A DNA stretch of 64,000 nucleotides, taken from the NCBI RefSeq assembly GCF_021026375.1, contig NZ_JAJNDB010000001.1:992001-1056000 (forward strand). Direction: 5' to 3'. This document shows, one piece after another, positions 16,607 to 25,246 of this stretch; position 1 is the stretch's first letter; every line of letters begins with the position of its first letter. The notes under the pieces were generated by a model. It worked only from the letters and a program-made list of their open reading frames with translations, had not been told where the DNA came from and did no database searches. This DNA is from Actinomycetospora endophytica (GTDB lineage: Bacteria; Actinomycetota; Actinomycetes; Mycobacteriales; Pseudonocardiaceae). Both the position numbers and the translations under genes were made by a program.

Positions 16607-17421
16607 ACCGAGAGCTCGCCCCGGGTGATCGTCACCGCGTTGCCCCGCAGCAGCACCCGGCCGCCCGCCACCTCGACGCCCACGGTCCCGCCGCGGCGGG
16701 AGAGCTGCGCGCCGACCAGGGACGGCTTGCCCAGCTTCTCGGCCCAGTACGGCGCGAGGCAGCAGTGCGCCGAGCCCGTGACCGGGTCCTCGTCGATCCC
16801 GACGGCGGGCGCGAAGAAGCGGGAGACGAAGTCGGCGTCCTCGACGCCGTCCGCGGCGGCGGTGACGATCACCCCGCGGCCGGTCGCCGCCCGCAGCACG
16901 GCCAGGTCCGGCTCCAGCTCGCGGACCTCCGCGGCCTCCGAGACCTCGACGAGCACGTCGTAGCGGCAGCGCGCGACGGCGACCACCGAGGCCCCGAGCG
17001 CGTCGCCGAACTCGTCGGCGAAGTACCCGTCGGGCATGCCCGCCACCGGCACGTCGATCGGGAAGTCGAGCGCGATCGCGTCGCGGCCCGCCCGGTCGGC
17101 ACGCAGCACCCCGGACGCGGTGCGGAACGCGAGCGGCGGCGTCGCGAGCCCCTCGGAGAGCAGGACGTGGGCGGACGCCAGCGTCGCGTGCCCGCAGATG
17201 TCCACCTCGACGGTCGGGGTGAACCAGCGCAGGCCGATCTCGCCGGAGCGCTGCAGCTCGGAGAGGTCGACGAACGCCGTCTCCGAGTGGTTCATCTCGG
17301 CCGCGAGGTCCTGCATCCAGGCCGCGTCGGCGGCCCGGACCGGGTCGTCGAGCAGGCAGACCGCGGCCGGGTTGCCGGTGAAGGGCACGGACGTGAAGGC
17401 ATCGACGACGAAGAGCTGCAC
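16603..17421 (-). CDS. PhzF family isomerase/epimerase-like protein
   Basis: A 272-residue protein with two copies of the diaminopimelate-epimerase fold. Signatures are VQLFVVDAFTSVPFTGNPAAVC, MNHSETAFV with the catalytic Glu, VDICGHATLASAHVL and DEDPVTGSAHCCLAPYW. PhzF acts in phenazine synthesis, but most members, as here without other phz genes, have unknown substrates. The GTG at VQLFVVDAF gives the standard family start. The in-frame region before it lacks conservation. Confidence 0.9.
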   Translation of the reverse strand: MQLFVVDAFTSVPFTGNPAAVCLLDDPVRAADAAWMQDLAAEMNHSETAFVDLSELQRSGEIGLRWFTPTVEVDICGHATLASAHVLLSEGLATPPLAFRTASGVLRADRAGRDAIALDFPIDVPVAGMPDGYFADEFGDALGASVVAVARCRYDVLVEVSEAAEVRELEPDLAVLRAATGRGVIVTAAADGVEDADFVSRFFAPAVGIDEDPVTGSAHCCLAPYWAEKLGKPSLVGAQLSRRGGTVGVEVAGGRVLLRGNAVTITRGELSV

Positions 17422-17588
17422 GTCACCATGGTGCCGTGTGCGGCCCTCCGACGGGGCGGCCGCCGCAACTCGGATGTCTGCTCCGCTCGGACGACGCGTG
17501 ACCACGGGGGTCGCCCGCGAGGAGCAGTCGGCGCGACGAGCATCACCTGGCCGTGACCGGCGTGTCGCCGTCTACTCTGACCGGTGCC

Positions 17589-18362
17589 ATGAGCACCGTC
17601 TTCATCGTCACGGGATCCTCCTCCGGGGTGGGGCGCGCCCTCGCGCAGTTCCTGTCCCGCCACGGGGTGACCGTCGTCGGCCTCGACCGCCGGGATCCGC
17701 CCGACCGGGAGATCGCGCACGTCCGCTGCGACCTCACCGACCCGCGGGCGATCGACGCCGCCGTCGAACGGCTGGACGAGCGGGTGGACGCGCTCGCGAA
17801 CGTCGCGGGGGTCCCCGGCACGTCGCCCACCGAGACGGTGCTCGCCGTGAACTTCCTCGGCATGCGCCACCTCACCGAGCAACTGCTGCCCCGCATCCAG
17901 CGCGGCGGCTCGGTGGTCAACGTGTCCTCCTCGGAGGGCAGGCACTGGGTCGCCCACCTCGCGGAGCTGCGGCCGCTGCTGGCGACGACGTCGTTCGACG
18001 AGGGCCTGCGCTGGTGCCGGGAGCGCCGCCCCGACCGGTCGATCTACGACATCTCGAAGGAGGCCGTGCTCGCCTACACGACCGCCTCCTCCACGCTGAC
18101 CTGGCCGGACGGCGTGCGCATGAACGCCGTCGCGCCGGGGCCGGTGCGCACCCCGCAGCTCGCCGACGTCGAGCGCTCGTCCGACCCGCGCCGGCTCGCC
18201 CGGCAGCGGTCGGCCGCGGGACGTGACGCCGAGGCCGACGAGATCGCGGCCGTCGTCGCGTTCCTCATGTCGAACGAGAGCCGCTGGATCAACGGCCAGA
18301 CGCTGGCCGCGGACGGGGGCGTCGCCGCGGCCACCACCTGGGCGGCGCTCCAGACGCGCTGA
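17589..18362 (+). CDS. Short-chain dehydrogenase/reductase
   Basis: A 257-residue SDR with VTGSSSGVGRAL for NAD(P) binding, NVAGVPGTSP (NAG-type motif), catalytic Ser in NVSSSEG and YDISKEA with Tyr and Lys. The long insert between Ser and Tyr (WVAHLAELRPLLATTSFDEG) and the C-terminal INGQTLAADGG resemble 3-alpha-hydroxysteroid/coniferyl-alcohol dehydrogenases. Acidic Asp after the second strand (GLDRRDPP) suggests NAD. The ATG at MSTVFIVTG is the standard SDR start. Substrate not certain. Confidence 0.88.
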   Translation: MSTVFIVTGSSSGVGRALAQFLSRHGVTVVGLDRRDPPDREIAHVRCDLTDPRAIDAAVERLDERVDALANVAGVPGTSPTETVLAVNFLGMRHLTEQLLPRIQRGGSVVNVSSSEGRHWVAHLAELRPLLATTSFDEGLRWCRERRPDRSIYDISKEAVLAYTTASSTLTWPDGVRMNAVAPGPVRTPQLADVERSSDPRRLARQRSAAGRDAEADEIAAVVAFLMSNESRWINGQTLAADGGVAAATTWAALQTR

Positions 18363-18488
18363 GCCGGACGAGATCGCCGATTCTCACCGTGCGCACTCAT
18401 CCGACTCCGGATGGTGCGTCACCTCGCCCGATCACGCGCGTTTGACTCCCCAACGGTGAGGTCCGTTCGACGGAGATCGGTGGGGTAC

Positions 18489-19391
18489 ATGCGCTTGGGC
18501 GGAGCACGACAGGGACGACGGCTCGCGGTGGTGCTCCTCGGGGCCGCCGCATTGAGCGCCGCCACTCTCGGGTCCGCCTGGGCCGACCAGGCGCCGACCC
18601 CGGCTCCGGCCCCGAACGTCGCGGTTCCGGCGCCCGCCCCGGCCGCCGGCCCGAACGTGGGCGCGGCGATCGACAGCGGCATCCACCCGGGCGTGCAGAT
18701 GCGCACCGACGGCGCCCAGTGCACCGCCAACTTCGTCTACTCCGGCGGCGGCAAGACCTACCTCGGCCAGGCCGCGCACTGCTCGGGCACCGGCGGGGCC
18801 GAGGACACCAACGGGTGCACCTCGAAGTCGCTCCCGATCGGCACGCCGGTCGAGGTCGGCGGCGCCTCGAAGCCCGGCAAGCTCGTCTACAACTCCTGGC
18901 TCGCGATGCAGCACAGCGGGGAGAAGAACCCCGACGCGTGCGACTACAACGACCTCGCGCTCGTCGAGATCGACCCGGCCGACGTCGCGAAGGTCAGCCC
19001 GGCGGTGCCCTTCTTCGGCGGGCCGACCGGCGTCGACACCGCGGGCACGACGCCCGGCGAGCGGGTCGCCAGCTACGGCAACTCGGAGCTGCGCGGCGGC
19101 ATCCCCGCCCTGAGCCCGAAGGTCGGCACCAGCCTCGGCGATCAGGGCCACGGGTGGAGCCACTCGGTCGCCACGGTCAGCCCGGGCATCCCCGGCGACT
19201 CGGGCAGCGCCTTCCTCAGCCCCGACGGCAAGGCGCTCGGCATCCTCTCGACGCTGAACTTCACGCCGGCGCCCGGCACCAACGGCATCGGCGACCTCGC
19301 CAAGATGCTCGACTACGCGCGCAGCCACGGCGGGCCCGGCGACCTCGCCGTCAAGACCGGTGGCCCGTTCAAGAGCCTGGGGCTCGTGTAG
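18489..19391 (+). CDS. Secreted trypsin-like serine protease
   Basis: A 300-residue exported protein. Signal peptide MRLGGARQGRRLAVVLLG to about SAWAD, an Ala/Pro-rich segment (APTPAPAPNVAVPAP), then a chymotrypsin-fold domain with the triad visible as QAAHCSGT (His), DYNDLALVEI (Asp) and IPGDSGSAF (Ser). Cys pairs near AHC and DACDY may form disulfides. The ATG is preferred over an in-frame GTG 78 nt earlier because it yields a clean signal peptide. The TAG stop is the left end of palindrome copy 2. Confidence 0.85.
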   Translation: MRLGGARQGRRLAVVLLGAAALSAATLGSAWADQAPTPAPAPNVAVPAPAPAAGPNVGAAIDSGIHPGVQMRTDGAQCTANFVYSGGGKTYLGQAAHCSGTGGAEDTNGCTSKSLPIGTPVEVGGASKPGKLVYNSWLAMQHSGEKNPDACDYNDLALVEIDPADVAKVSPAVPFFGGPTGVDTAGTTPGERVASYGNSELRGGIPALSPKVGTSLGDQGHGWSHSVATVSPGIPGDSGSAFLSPDGKALGILSTLNFTPAPGTNGIGDLAKMLDYARSHGGPGDLAVKTGGPFKSLGLV

Positions 19392-19466
19392 GTGCGACGT
19401 CGTCGCTCGTGAGCACTGATCCGTGCCAGAGCACGGATCAGTGCTCACGAGCGCGTCAGCGCACCT
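19389..19466. repeat. TAGGTGC-type palindromic element, copy 2
   Basis: The core is a perfect 22-bp stem: 19405-19426 (GCTCGTGAGCACTGATCC then GTGC) pairs with 19431-19452 around a CAGA loop. Its left TAG is the stop of the protease gene, and TCA at 19456-19458 in the right arm is the stop of the converging alcohol dehydrogenase. The inner stem differs from the other copies but stays fully paired. Confidence 0.8.
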
Positions 19467-20508
19467 GGAAGGACGCCGTGTCGATGACGAACCGGTACCG
19501 GACGTCCGAGTCCACGACCCGGTCGTAGGCCTTGTTCACGTCGTCCGCCGTGATCGTCTCGATCTCGGCGCCGATGTGGTGCTCGGCGCAGAAGTCGAGC
19601 ATCTTCTGGGTGTCGCGGATGCCGCCGATCGCCGAGCCCGCGAGGCTGCGGCGGCCCGTGATCAGGGTGAACGCGTGCACCGACGCCGGGTTGATCGGCG
19701 CCCCGACATTGACCATCGAGCCGTCGACCCGTAGCAGCCCCAGGTACTTCTGGATGTCGAGGTCGGCCGACACCGTGTTGACGATGAGGTCGAAGCTGCT
19801 GGCGAGCTGCTTGAACGTCGACTCGTCGGACGTCGCGTAGTAGTGGTCGGCGCCCAGGCGCTTGCCATCGTCCTCCTTGGACAGCGTCTGGGACAGGACG
19901 GTCACCTCGGCGCCGAGCGCGTGGGCGATCTTGACGCCCATGTGCCCGAGGCCGCCCATCCCGACGATCGCGACCTTCTTGCCGGGCCCGGCGCCCCAGT
20001 GGGTCAGCGGCGTGTAGAGCGTGATCCCGGCGCAGAGCAGCGGCGCGGCCTCGTCGAGCGCGATGCCCTCGGGGATGCCCAGCACGTAGTTCTCGTCGAC
20101 GACGACCTGGGTGGAGTAGCCGCCGAAGGTCTGCTCGCCGGAGTACTCGCGGCCGTTGTAGGTCGCGACCATCCCCTTCGTGCAGAACTGCTCCTCGCCG
20201 GCCCGGCAGTTCTCGCACTCGCGGCAGGAGTCGACGAAGCACCCGACGCCGACTCGGTCGCCGACGGAGTAGCGGCTCACGTCCGGGCCGACGGCGGAGA
20301 CGGTGCCCGCGATCTCGTGGCCCGGGACCATCGGGAACTCGCTGCCGCCCCACTCGTCGCGGGCCTGGTGGATGTCCGAGTGGCAGATGCCCGCGTAGGC
20401 GATGTCGATGACGACGTCGTGCGGCTTCGGGTCCCGGCGCTCGATCGTCGAGCGCTCGAGCGGCTTCTCGGCGCCCTCGGTGACCAGGGCGGAGACGGTG
20501 CTCGGCAC
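19456..20508 (-). CDS. Zinc-dependent NAD(P) alcohol dehydrogenase
   Basis: A 350-residue medium-chain dehydrogenase of the cinnamyl-alcohol/AdhC type, reducing aldehydes with NADPH. Catalytic zinc site: GICHSDIHQ (Cys, His), PGHEIAGTV (His-Glu) and the later Cys in LLCAGITLY. Structural zinc Cys cluster: [16 protein letters not shown]. The Rossmann motif is [14 protein letters not shown]. The GTG start leaves a normal-length N-terminus. The stop lies inside palindrome copy 2. The 202-bp divergent gap to the GH88-like gene carries both promoters but no clear operator. Confidence 0.92.
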   Translation of the reverse strand: MPSTVSALVTEGAEKPLERSTIERRDPKPHDVVIDIAYAGICHSDIHQARDEWGGSEFPMVPGHEIAGTVSAVGPDVSRYSVGDRVGVGCFVDSCRECENCRAGEEQFCTKGMVATYNGREYSGEQTFGGYSTQVVVDENYVLGIPEGIALDEAAPLLCAGITLYTPLTHWGAGPGKKVAIVGMGGLGHMGVKIAHALGAEVTVLSQTLSKEDDGKRLGADHYYATSDESTFKQLASSFDLIVNTVSADLDIQKYLGLLRVDGSMVNVGAPINPASVHAFTLITGRRSLAGSAIGGIRDTQKMLDFCAEHHIGAEIETITADDVNKAYDRVVDSDVRYRFVIDTASFQVR

Positions 20509-20710
20509 GGGTGGTGGACCTTCCTCTCACGGACGACGTGGCGACCCATGCGTGGATCGCCATCTCGCCCAACGGGTTGTCCACGATTGAACGGTTCCAA
20601 TCGCCTCCGCCGTGTGCGTCACATGGAGTGAGCCTGTGAGATTCCTGTAACACGTCCGGCCGGTCGTCGCGACTGCTCCGAGTGACGGTGAGTCATGCGG
20701 AGGGGGAGAC

Positions 20711-22756
20711 ATGAACGGGACGGGACGGGCGGGGGCCACCGGGGACGGTGGGTCCCGACGGCGGCCGTGGGCGCTCGCGGCCGCGATGACGGTGATCGCG
20801 GTGCTGGTGTCGATGGCGCAGGTCGCGGCGGCCACGCCGGCCCGCGCGGCCGATCTGGGCGCCGACACCATCCAGCGGGACCTCGCGTTCGCGGACTCCC
20901 GTCTCGCCGCGACGGCGGGGCGCCTCGCGACGACGGCCTATCCCGTCCGCACCGGCACGAACGGCGCCTGGACGACGGTCGGCGCCACCGACTGGACCAG
21001 CGGCTTCTTCCCCGGCGCCATGTGGCAGGAGTACGCCCGCACCCAGGACCCGGTCTGGAAGCAGCGCGCGGAGGCCTGGCAGGCCGGCGTCGAGGTGAAC
21101 AAGACCGACGACTCCAGCCACGACGTCGGGTTCCAGATCTTCGACAGCTTCGGCAAGGACGCCGCGATCACCGGCGACGGAGGAGCCAAGGCCGTCACCC
21201 TCACCGCCGCGAAGACCCTCGCGACCCGCTACAACCCGACCGTCGGCGCGATCCGCTCCTGGGACGCCCGCACCGACACCACCAAGTACCAGGTGATCAT
21301 GGACAACATGATGAACCTGGAACTGCTGTTCTGGGCATCGCAGAACGGTGGCGACCCGTCGCTCGCGACGATGGCCGCCACGCACGCGAAGACGACGGCT
21401 CGGGACTTCTTCCGCCCCGACGGCGGCAGCTGGCACGTCGTGAACTACGACCAGAAGACCGGCAAGGTGCTCTCGAAGTACACCGCGCAGGGCTACAGCA
21501 ACGACTCCACCTGGTCGCGCGGCGAGGCGTGGGCGATCCACGGCTTCACGATGTCCTACCGGTTCACCCACGACGCCACGTTCCTGACGACCGCGCAGAA
21601 CTCCGCGGACTACTTCCTCTCCCACCTGCCCGCCGACAAGGTCCCCTACTGGGACTTCTCGCTGCCCTCGACGGCGGGCCAGCCGCGGGACACCTCGGCG
21701 GCCGCGATCGCCGCGTCGGGGATGGTCGAGCTCGCCTCGTTCACGACCGACGCGACCCGCAAGGCCCGCTACCTCGACGGCGCCCGCGACATCCTGGCCG
21801 CGCTCTCGAGCACCGCCTACCTGTCGGACGGCACGACCAACCAGGCGGTCCTCCTGCACGGTACGCAGAACAAGCCCTCGGGGTCCTACGACACCGGGAT
21901 CATGTTCGGCGACTACTACTTCATCGAGGCGCTGCAGCGCTACGCGGCCGCCACGGGCGTGAGCACGACGACGCCGCCCACCACCACGGCCCCGCCGACG
22001 ACGACGGCCCCGCCGCCCACCACGACGACGCCTCCGACGACCACGGTTCCGCCCACGACCACCGTCCCGCCGACGACGACCACCCCGCCGGGCACGGACC
22101 CGGTGACGGCGTACTACCAGCAGCTCGGCGGGGCGTCGTCGTACCTCGGGGCGCCGAAGACGGCGGTCACGGACGTCGCCGGCGGCAAGACGGCCGACTA
22201 CGCGGGCGGGTCGATCTACTGGTCGTCCACGACCGGGGCGCACGCGGTGCGCGGCACGATCCTGGCCCGCTACAAGGCGCTCGGCGGGCCCAGTGGCACG
22301 TTGAAGTTCCCGACGAGCGACGAGTTCGCCACCGCCGACGGCAAGGGCCGCGGCACGAACTTCTCCGTCGCCGGGGGCGGGGGCCTGTACTGGAACTCGT
22401 CGACGAACGTCGCCTACGGCCTGCTCGGCCCGCTCCGCGACAAGTGGCTGGCCCTCGGGGACACGAAGAGCGCGCTCGGCTACCCGACCCGCGACATCAC
22501 GGCCACCGCCGACGGCGCCGGCCGGTACGCCACGTTCACCGGGAACGGGTCGATCTACTGGTCGACCGCGACCGGGGCGCACACGATCTTCAACGCCATC
22601 CGCACGAAGTGGACCTCGCTCGGCGCGGAGCGCTCGTCGCTCGGCTACCCCACGACCGACGAGTACGCCGTCACCGGCGGGACCCGCAACGACTTCGTGA
22701 AGGGCACGATCGTCTGGAACCAGGCGAAGAACACCACCACGGTGACGCAGCGGTGA
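20711..22756 (+). CDS. Secreted GH88-like glucuronyl hydrolase with LGFP repeats
   Basis: A 681-residue exported protein. Signal peptide RRRPWALAAAMTVIAVLVSM to about PARAAD. The (alpha/alpha)6 domain (about 50-415) resembles unsaturated glucuronyl hydrolases: DWTSGFFPGAMW, DNMMNLELLFWAS with the conserved Asp, STWSRGEAWAIHG and DTSAAAIAASGM. A Thr/Pro linker (TTTPPTTTAPP type) of about 40 residues follows, then three to four LGFP-type repeats (GSIYWSSTTGAHAV, LGYPTRD, LGYPTTDE), which in corynebacteria attach proteins to the mycolyl-arabinogalactan wall. It probably trims uronate-containing glycans at the cell surface. GGAGGGGGAG precedes the ATG. Confidence 0.82.
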   Translation: MNGTGRAGATGDGGSRRRPWALAAAMTVIAVLVSMAQVAAATPARAADLGADTIQRDLAFADSRLAATAGRLATTAYPVRTGTNGAWTTVGATDWTSGFFPGAMWQEYARTQDPVWKQRAEAWQAGVEVNKTDDSSHDVGFQIFDSFGKDAAITGDGGAKAVTLTAAKTLATRYNPTVGAIRSWDARTDTTKYQVIMDNMMNLELLFWASQNGGDPSLATMAATHAKTTARDFFRPDGGSWHVVNYDQKTGKVLSKYTAQGYSNDSTWSRGEAWAIHGFTMSYRFTHDATFLTTAQNSADYFLSHLPADKVPYWDFSLPSTAGQPRDTSAAAIAASGMVELASFTTDATRKARYLDGARDILAALSSTAYLSDGTTNQAVLLHGTQNKPSGSYDTGIMFGDYYFIEALQRYAAATGVSTTTPPTTTAPPTTTAPPPTTTTPPTTTVPPTTTVPPTTTTPPGTDPVTAYYQQLGGASSYLGAPKTAVTDVAGGKTADYAGGSIYWSSTTGAHAVRGTILARYKALGGPSGTLKFPTSDEFATADGKGRGTNFSVAGGGGLYWNSSTNVAYGLLGPLRDKWLALGDTKSALGYPTRDITATADGAGRYATFTGNGSIYWSTATGAHTIFNAIRTKWTSLGAERSSLGYPTTDEYAVTGGTRNDFVKGTIVWNQAKNTTTVTQR

Positions 22757-22760
22757 CGGT

Positions 22761-22793
22761 CCCGACGGCGGGTCGGGTCGACCCGCCGTCGGG
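22761..22793. terminator. Bidirectional hairpin terminator
   Basis: Perfect 15-bp arms CCCGACGGCGGGTCG and CGACCCGCCGTCGGG with loop GGT, 4 bp past the GH88-like stop and just before the stop of the converging DUF2127 gene. Confidence 0.85.
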
Positions 22794-22796
22794 ATC

Positions 22797-23654
22797 TCAC
22801 GCCCGGACCGGCGTGGCGGGGGTCTCGGGCAGGTGGCGTCGCAGCGCCGCCCAGCTGATGTCGTGCTCGCGCTCGGCCGCGATCGCCGCCACGCCACCGC
22901 GGAGCCCGAACAGGCGCTTGGAGAGCAGCAGGTAGAGCACGACCGCGATGTTCACGGCCATGCCGATGATCGTGCCGGGGCTCGACGAGCTCGTCAGCTC
23001 GAGGGCCTCCGGGACCAGCAGCAACGTCGTCAGGACGAAGCTCAGGTACTCGCCCCACCGCGTCGTGCGCCAGAGGCCGATGCCCTCGGCCGCCTCGAGG
23101 ACGACGAGGGCGAGCAGGCCGGCCGCGATCAGCCACAGCGGGCCCGCGCCGCCGGAGAGCACGCCCTGGAGCTGGCCGACGACCTGGCCGCCGAGGATCT
23201 CCTGGAAGGCCGATGCGTTGGCGACCAGGTCGTCCCGCAGCGTCGCCTGGTTGACCAGCACGGCGATCGCCCCGCCGAGCACGAGCAGCAGGACGAGGAC
23301 GTTGAAGACCCGGGTCAGCGCGATCATCCGCAGCACGTAGCGGCTCTTGAGCGGGCGGCCGCGGGTGGGGAGGTGGATCTCGTCGCGGGGCGCCGGGCGT
23401 TCGCGGGCCGGGTCCGCCGGGGTCGGGAGCATCATCCACGCGTCGCAGCGCAGGCACCGGTGCAGGCGCCGCTCGCCGTCGAGCTCGCGGACGACGAGCG
23501 CGTCCTCCTCGGAGACGGTGGCGGCGTCGGTACCGACCAGGGCGTGGCCGTTCCAGGCGCACCCGACCAGCTCGAAGGTCAGTTGGCGGTGGCGCCGGGC
23601 CGGGTCCGTCCCGGGCGGGCGGACGAAGCCATCGGCGGGTTCCTGCGAGGGCAT
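22797..23654 (-). CDS. DUF2127 family membrane protein
   Basis: A 285-residue protein. A soluble N-terminus of about 115 residues has a Cys-rich part (HRCLRCDAWMMLP). Four membrane segments follow (LTRVFNVLVLLLVLGGAIAVL; PLWLIAAGLLALVVLEAAEGIGLW; YLSFVLTTLLLVPEALEL; IIGMAVNIAVVLYLLLSKRLFGL). The GLWRTTRWGEYLSFV segment is typical of DUF2127. Function unknown; the CxxC pair may bind metal. Confidence 0.82.
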   Translation of the reverse strand: MPSQEPADGFVRPPGTDPARRHRQLTFELVGCAWNGHALVGTDAATVSEEDALVVRELDGERRLHRCLRCDAWMMLPTPADPARERPAPRDEIHLPTRGRPLKSRYVLRMIALTRVFNVLVLLLVLGGAIAVLVNQATLRDDLVANASAFQEILGGQVVGQLQGVLSGGAGPLWLIAAGLLALVVLEAAEGIGLWRTTRWGEYLSFVLTTLLLVPEALELTSSSSPGTIIGMAVNIAVVLYLLLSKRLFGLRGGVAAIAAEREHDISWAALRRHLPETPATPVRA

Positions 23655-23719
23655 TCGGACGGGTTACCCGCTCATCCGATGCGCAAGTCCCTCGTTGCGC
23701 CGCGGTTCGCCCGCTCCAT

Positions 23720-23780
23720 GATCGCCAGGATGACGAGGATCTGGACGCCTGGCGCCCGAATCCTCGTCATCTCGGTGATC
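23720..23780. repeat. GATC-ended palindromic repeat, copy A
   Basis: Imperfect 30-bp arms 23720-23749 (starting GATCGCCAGGATGACGAGG) and 23751-23780 (ending CTCATCTCGGTGATC-like) match at 24 of 30 positions, and all differences are transitions. A related copy lies at 24767-24828, on the other side of the 23816-24559 gene. The gap 23655-23815 holds no gene. Confidence 0.65.
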
Positions 23781-23815
23781 TTCGAGTGGGGCCGTCGCGT
23801 GGCGACCCGAACCGG

Positions 23816-24559
23816 TCAGGCGAGGGCGCCCGGTGCCTCCGATGGCTTCGGAGCCGAGCGCTCGGCGGGGGCCTCACGATCCGGCAGGGGCTGCCAGGCG
23901 GCCCACTGCTCGTTCGACAACGACAGGATCGTCCAGGCGATCGCACCGAACCCGATCGCGAGCACCAGGTCGGCCAGCGCGTCGATCAGGTTGTTCGAGG
24001 CCAGGAAACTGACCACGACCTGCACGAACACCAGGGTCGCCGCCCAGACCGGGACCGCGTGCCGACGGATCAGACCCACGGCGAGCAGCAGCGATCCCAG
24101 GACGAAGCCGCCGAAGAACGCCACGGCGAAGACCTGCGCGAAGGCGCTGTCGTTGGAGGCGACGATCAGTGCGAGCACCTGGGACCGGATGGAGCCCGGC
24201 GCGACGGCGGCGGCCTGGATGAGCGAGGTCGCGAACGTCCCGGCCTCCAGCACGACTGCGGCGACCAGGATCAACCCCGCCCCGATGCGACCGAGAGCGC
24301 CGCGTGGGCCGCGCAGCAGCCGGATCACGCCGACCAGACCGACGATGAACGCCAGCACGGAGACGAGGTTGAGCAGCCCGGCGGTCTCGTGGAGCGCTGG
24401 CGACGACGCCACCTGATCGACATAGTCCGGAGGTGTGTCGGGCCCGTTCGAGTAGGCGGGATCGATCAGCGTCGCGATGATCGAGAGAACCGGGCCGAGA
24501 ACGAGCCCTGCAGCGGCATAGAACCGGCTGCGACCGCGTGAATCAGACAAGTCGAACAT
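23816..24559 (-). CDS. Hypothetical multi-pass membrane protein
   Basis: A 247-residue protein with about six hydrophobic segments (FYAAAGLVLGPVLSIIATL; LLNLVSVLAFIVGLVGVIRLL; IGAGLILVAAVVLEAG; VFAVAFFGGFVLGSLLLAVGL; WAATLVFVQVVVSFLA; ADLVLAIGFGAIAWTILSL) and a Pro/Ala/Glu-rich cytoplasmic tail. It recalls DUF4386-like actinobacterial proteins but I do not recognise a function. It is flanked on both sides by copies of a palindromic repeat, and its upstream region has two small palindromes. Confidence 0.75.
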   Translation of the reverse strand: MFDLSDSRGRSRFYAAAGLVLGPVLSIIATLIDPAYSNGPDTPPDYVDQVASSPALHETAGLLNLVSVLAFIVGLVGVIRLLRGPRGALGRIGAGLILVAAVVLEAGTFATSLIQAAAVAPGSIRSQVLALIVASNDSAFAQVFAVAFFGGFVLGSLLLAVGLIRRHAVPVWAATLVFVQVVVSFLASNNLIDALADLVLAIGFGAIAWTILSLSNEQWAAWQPLPDREAPAERSAPKPSEAPGALA

Positions 24560-24605
24560 CGTGTCTCCCCTCGTCCGGCGGTTCGCCGGTCGAGCGGACA
24601 GTACG

Positions 24606-24637
24606 CTCTGTTACTGACAGAGAGATCGAACTAGTTC
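24606..24637. promoter_or_regulatory. Two small palindromes upstream of the membrane protein
   Basis: CTCTGT-TACTG-ACAGAG (24606-24622) and the perfect palindrome GAACTAGTTC (24628-24637) lie 47-78 bp before the start at 24559, in the promoter zone. They may be repressor sites. Nothing else in 24560-24859 except the repeat copy B. Confidence 0.35.
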
Positions 24638-24766
24638 TAACGGCTCACTATTCGCCGCGTCGAGCCCGTTCGATGACTACGAATTGCGACCATGTCATTC
24701 GGTCATCCGACGCAGAGTGGCACATCGGCCGACGCGAGGAGGTCGCGCCTCGGAACCCGACTCCAT

Positions 24767-24828
24767 GATCACCACGATGAGGCGGATCTGTACGCCAGGG
24801 CCCCAAAGTCCGCATCATCTCGGTGATC
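24767..24828. repeat. GATC-ended palindromic repeat, copy B
   Basis: Left arm 24767-24796 begins GATCACCACGATGAGG; right arm ends CATCATCTCGGTGATC at 24828. It aligns with copy A at 23720-23780, both preceded by CTCCAT and followed by TT. The arms remain largely complementary though both copies have diverged. Confidence 0.65.
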
Positions 24829-24859
24829 TTGAACCGGCGCGGGCCCGGCGGGAAGAGGG

Positions 24860-24933
24860 TGGCCAGGGGCGGGGTCGAACCGCCGACCTATCGCTTTTCA
24901 GGCGATCGCTCGTACCGACTGAGCTACCTGGCC
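24860..24933 (-). tRNA. tRNA-Phe (anticodon GAA)
   Basis: A full cloverleaf: acceptor GGCCAGG paired with CCTGGCC, D-loop AGCTCAGTCGGTA, anticodon loop CTGAAAA giving GAA, T-loop GGTTCGACCCC, discriminator A. CCA is not fully encoded. Third of three tandem tRNA genes reading leftward. Confidence 0.95.
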
Positions 24934-24973
24934 TTGTCGGCGACCACGCCGAGACGACGCGCGCACGACCGTG

Positions 24974-25047
24974 CGACCCAGACGGGACTCGAACCCGCGA
25001 CCTTCGCCGTGACAGGGCGACGCGCTAACCAACTGCGCCACTGGGCC
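24974..25047 (-). tRNA. tRNA-Asp (anticodon GTC)
   Basis: Acceptor GGCCCAG, anticodon loop CTGTCAC giving GTC, T-loop GGTTCGAGTCC, discriminator G. It lies 40 bp from tRNA-Phe and 20 bp from tRNA-Glu; the three are probably one transcript. Confidence 0.95.
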
Positions 25048-25067
25048 TTGCTCTTCAGTTTACTGCG

Positions 25068-25140
25068 TACCCCCAACGGGATTCGAACCCGCGTTGCCGC
25101 CTTGAAAGGGCGGAGTCCTAGGCCGCTGAACGATGGGGGC
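25068..25140 (-). tRNA. tRNA-Glu (anticodon TTC)
   Basis: Acceptor GCCCCCA, anticodon loop CTTTCAA giving TTC, T-loop GGTTCGAATCC, discriminator A. It is first in the Glu-Asp-Phe cluster; its promoter should lie in 25141-25246, where no gene is visible. Confidence 0.95.
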
Positions 25141-25246
25141 TCGAGTTCCTCTGAATCCCGCGAGGACCTTACCCCCTCCAGCGACGGTGACCGTCCGGCC
25201 CCGTTGGGTGCGAGAGGAAGCTTACGGGACGGGTGAGCTGCCCCCG

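Noticed and set aside
21961-22096. Thr/Pro-coding ACG/CCG repeat as a CRISPR-like or DNA repeat element
   Set aside because: It is a coding low-complexity linker within the hydrolase gene, with no regular spacer structure.
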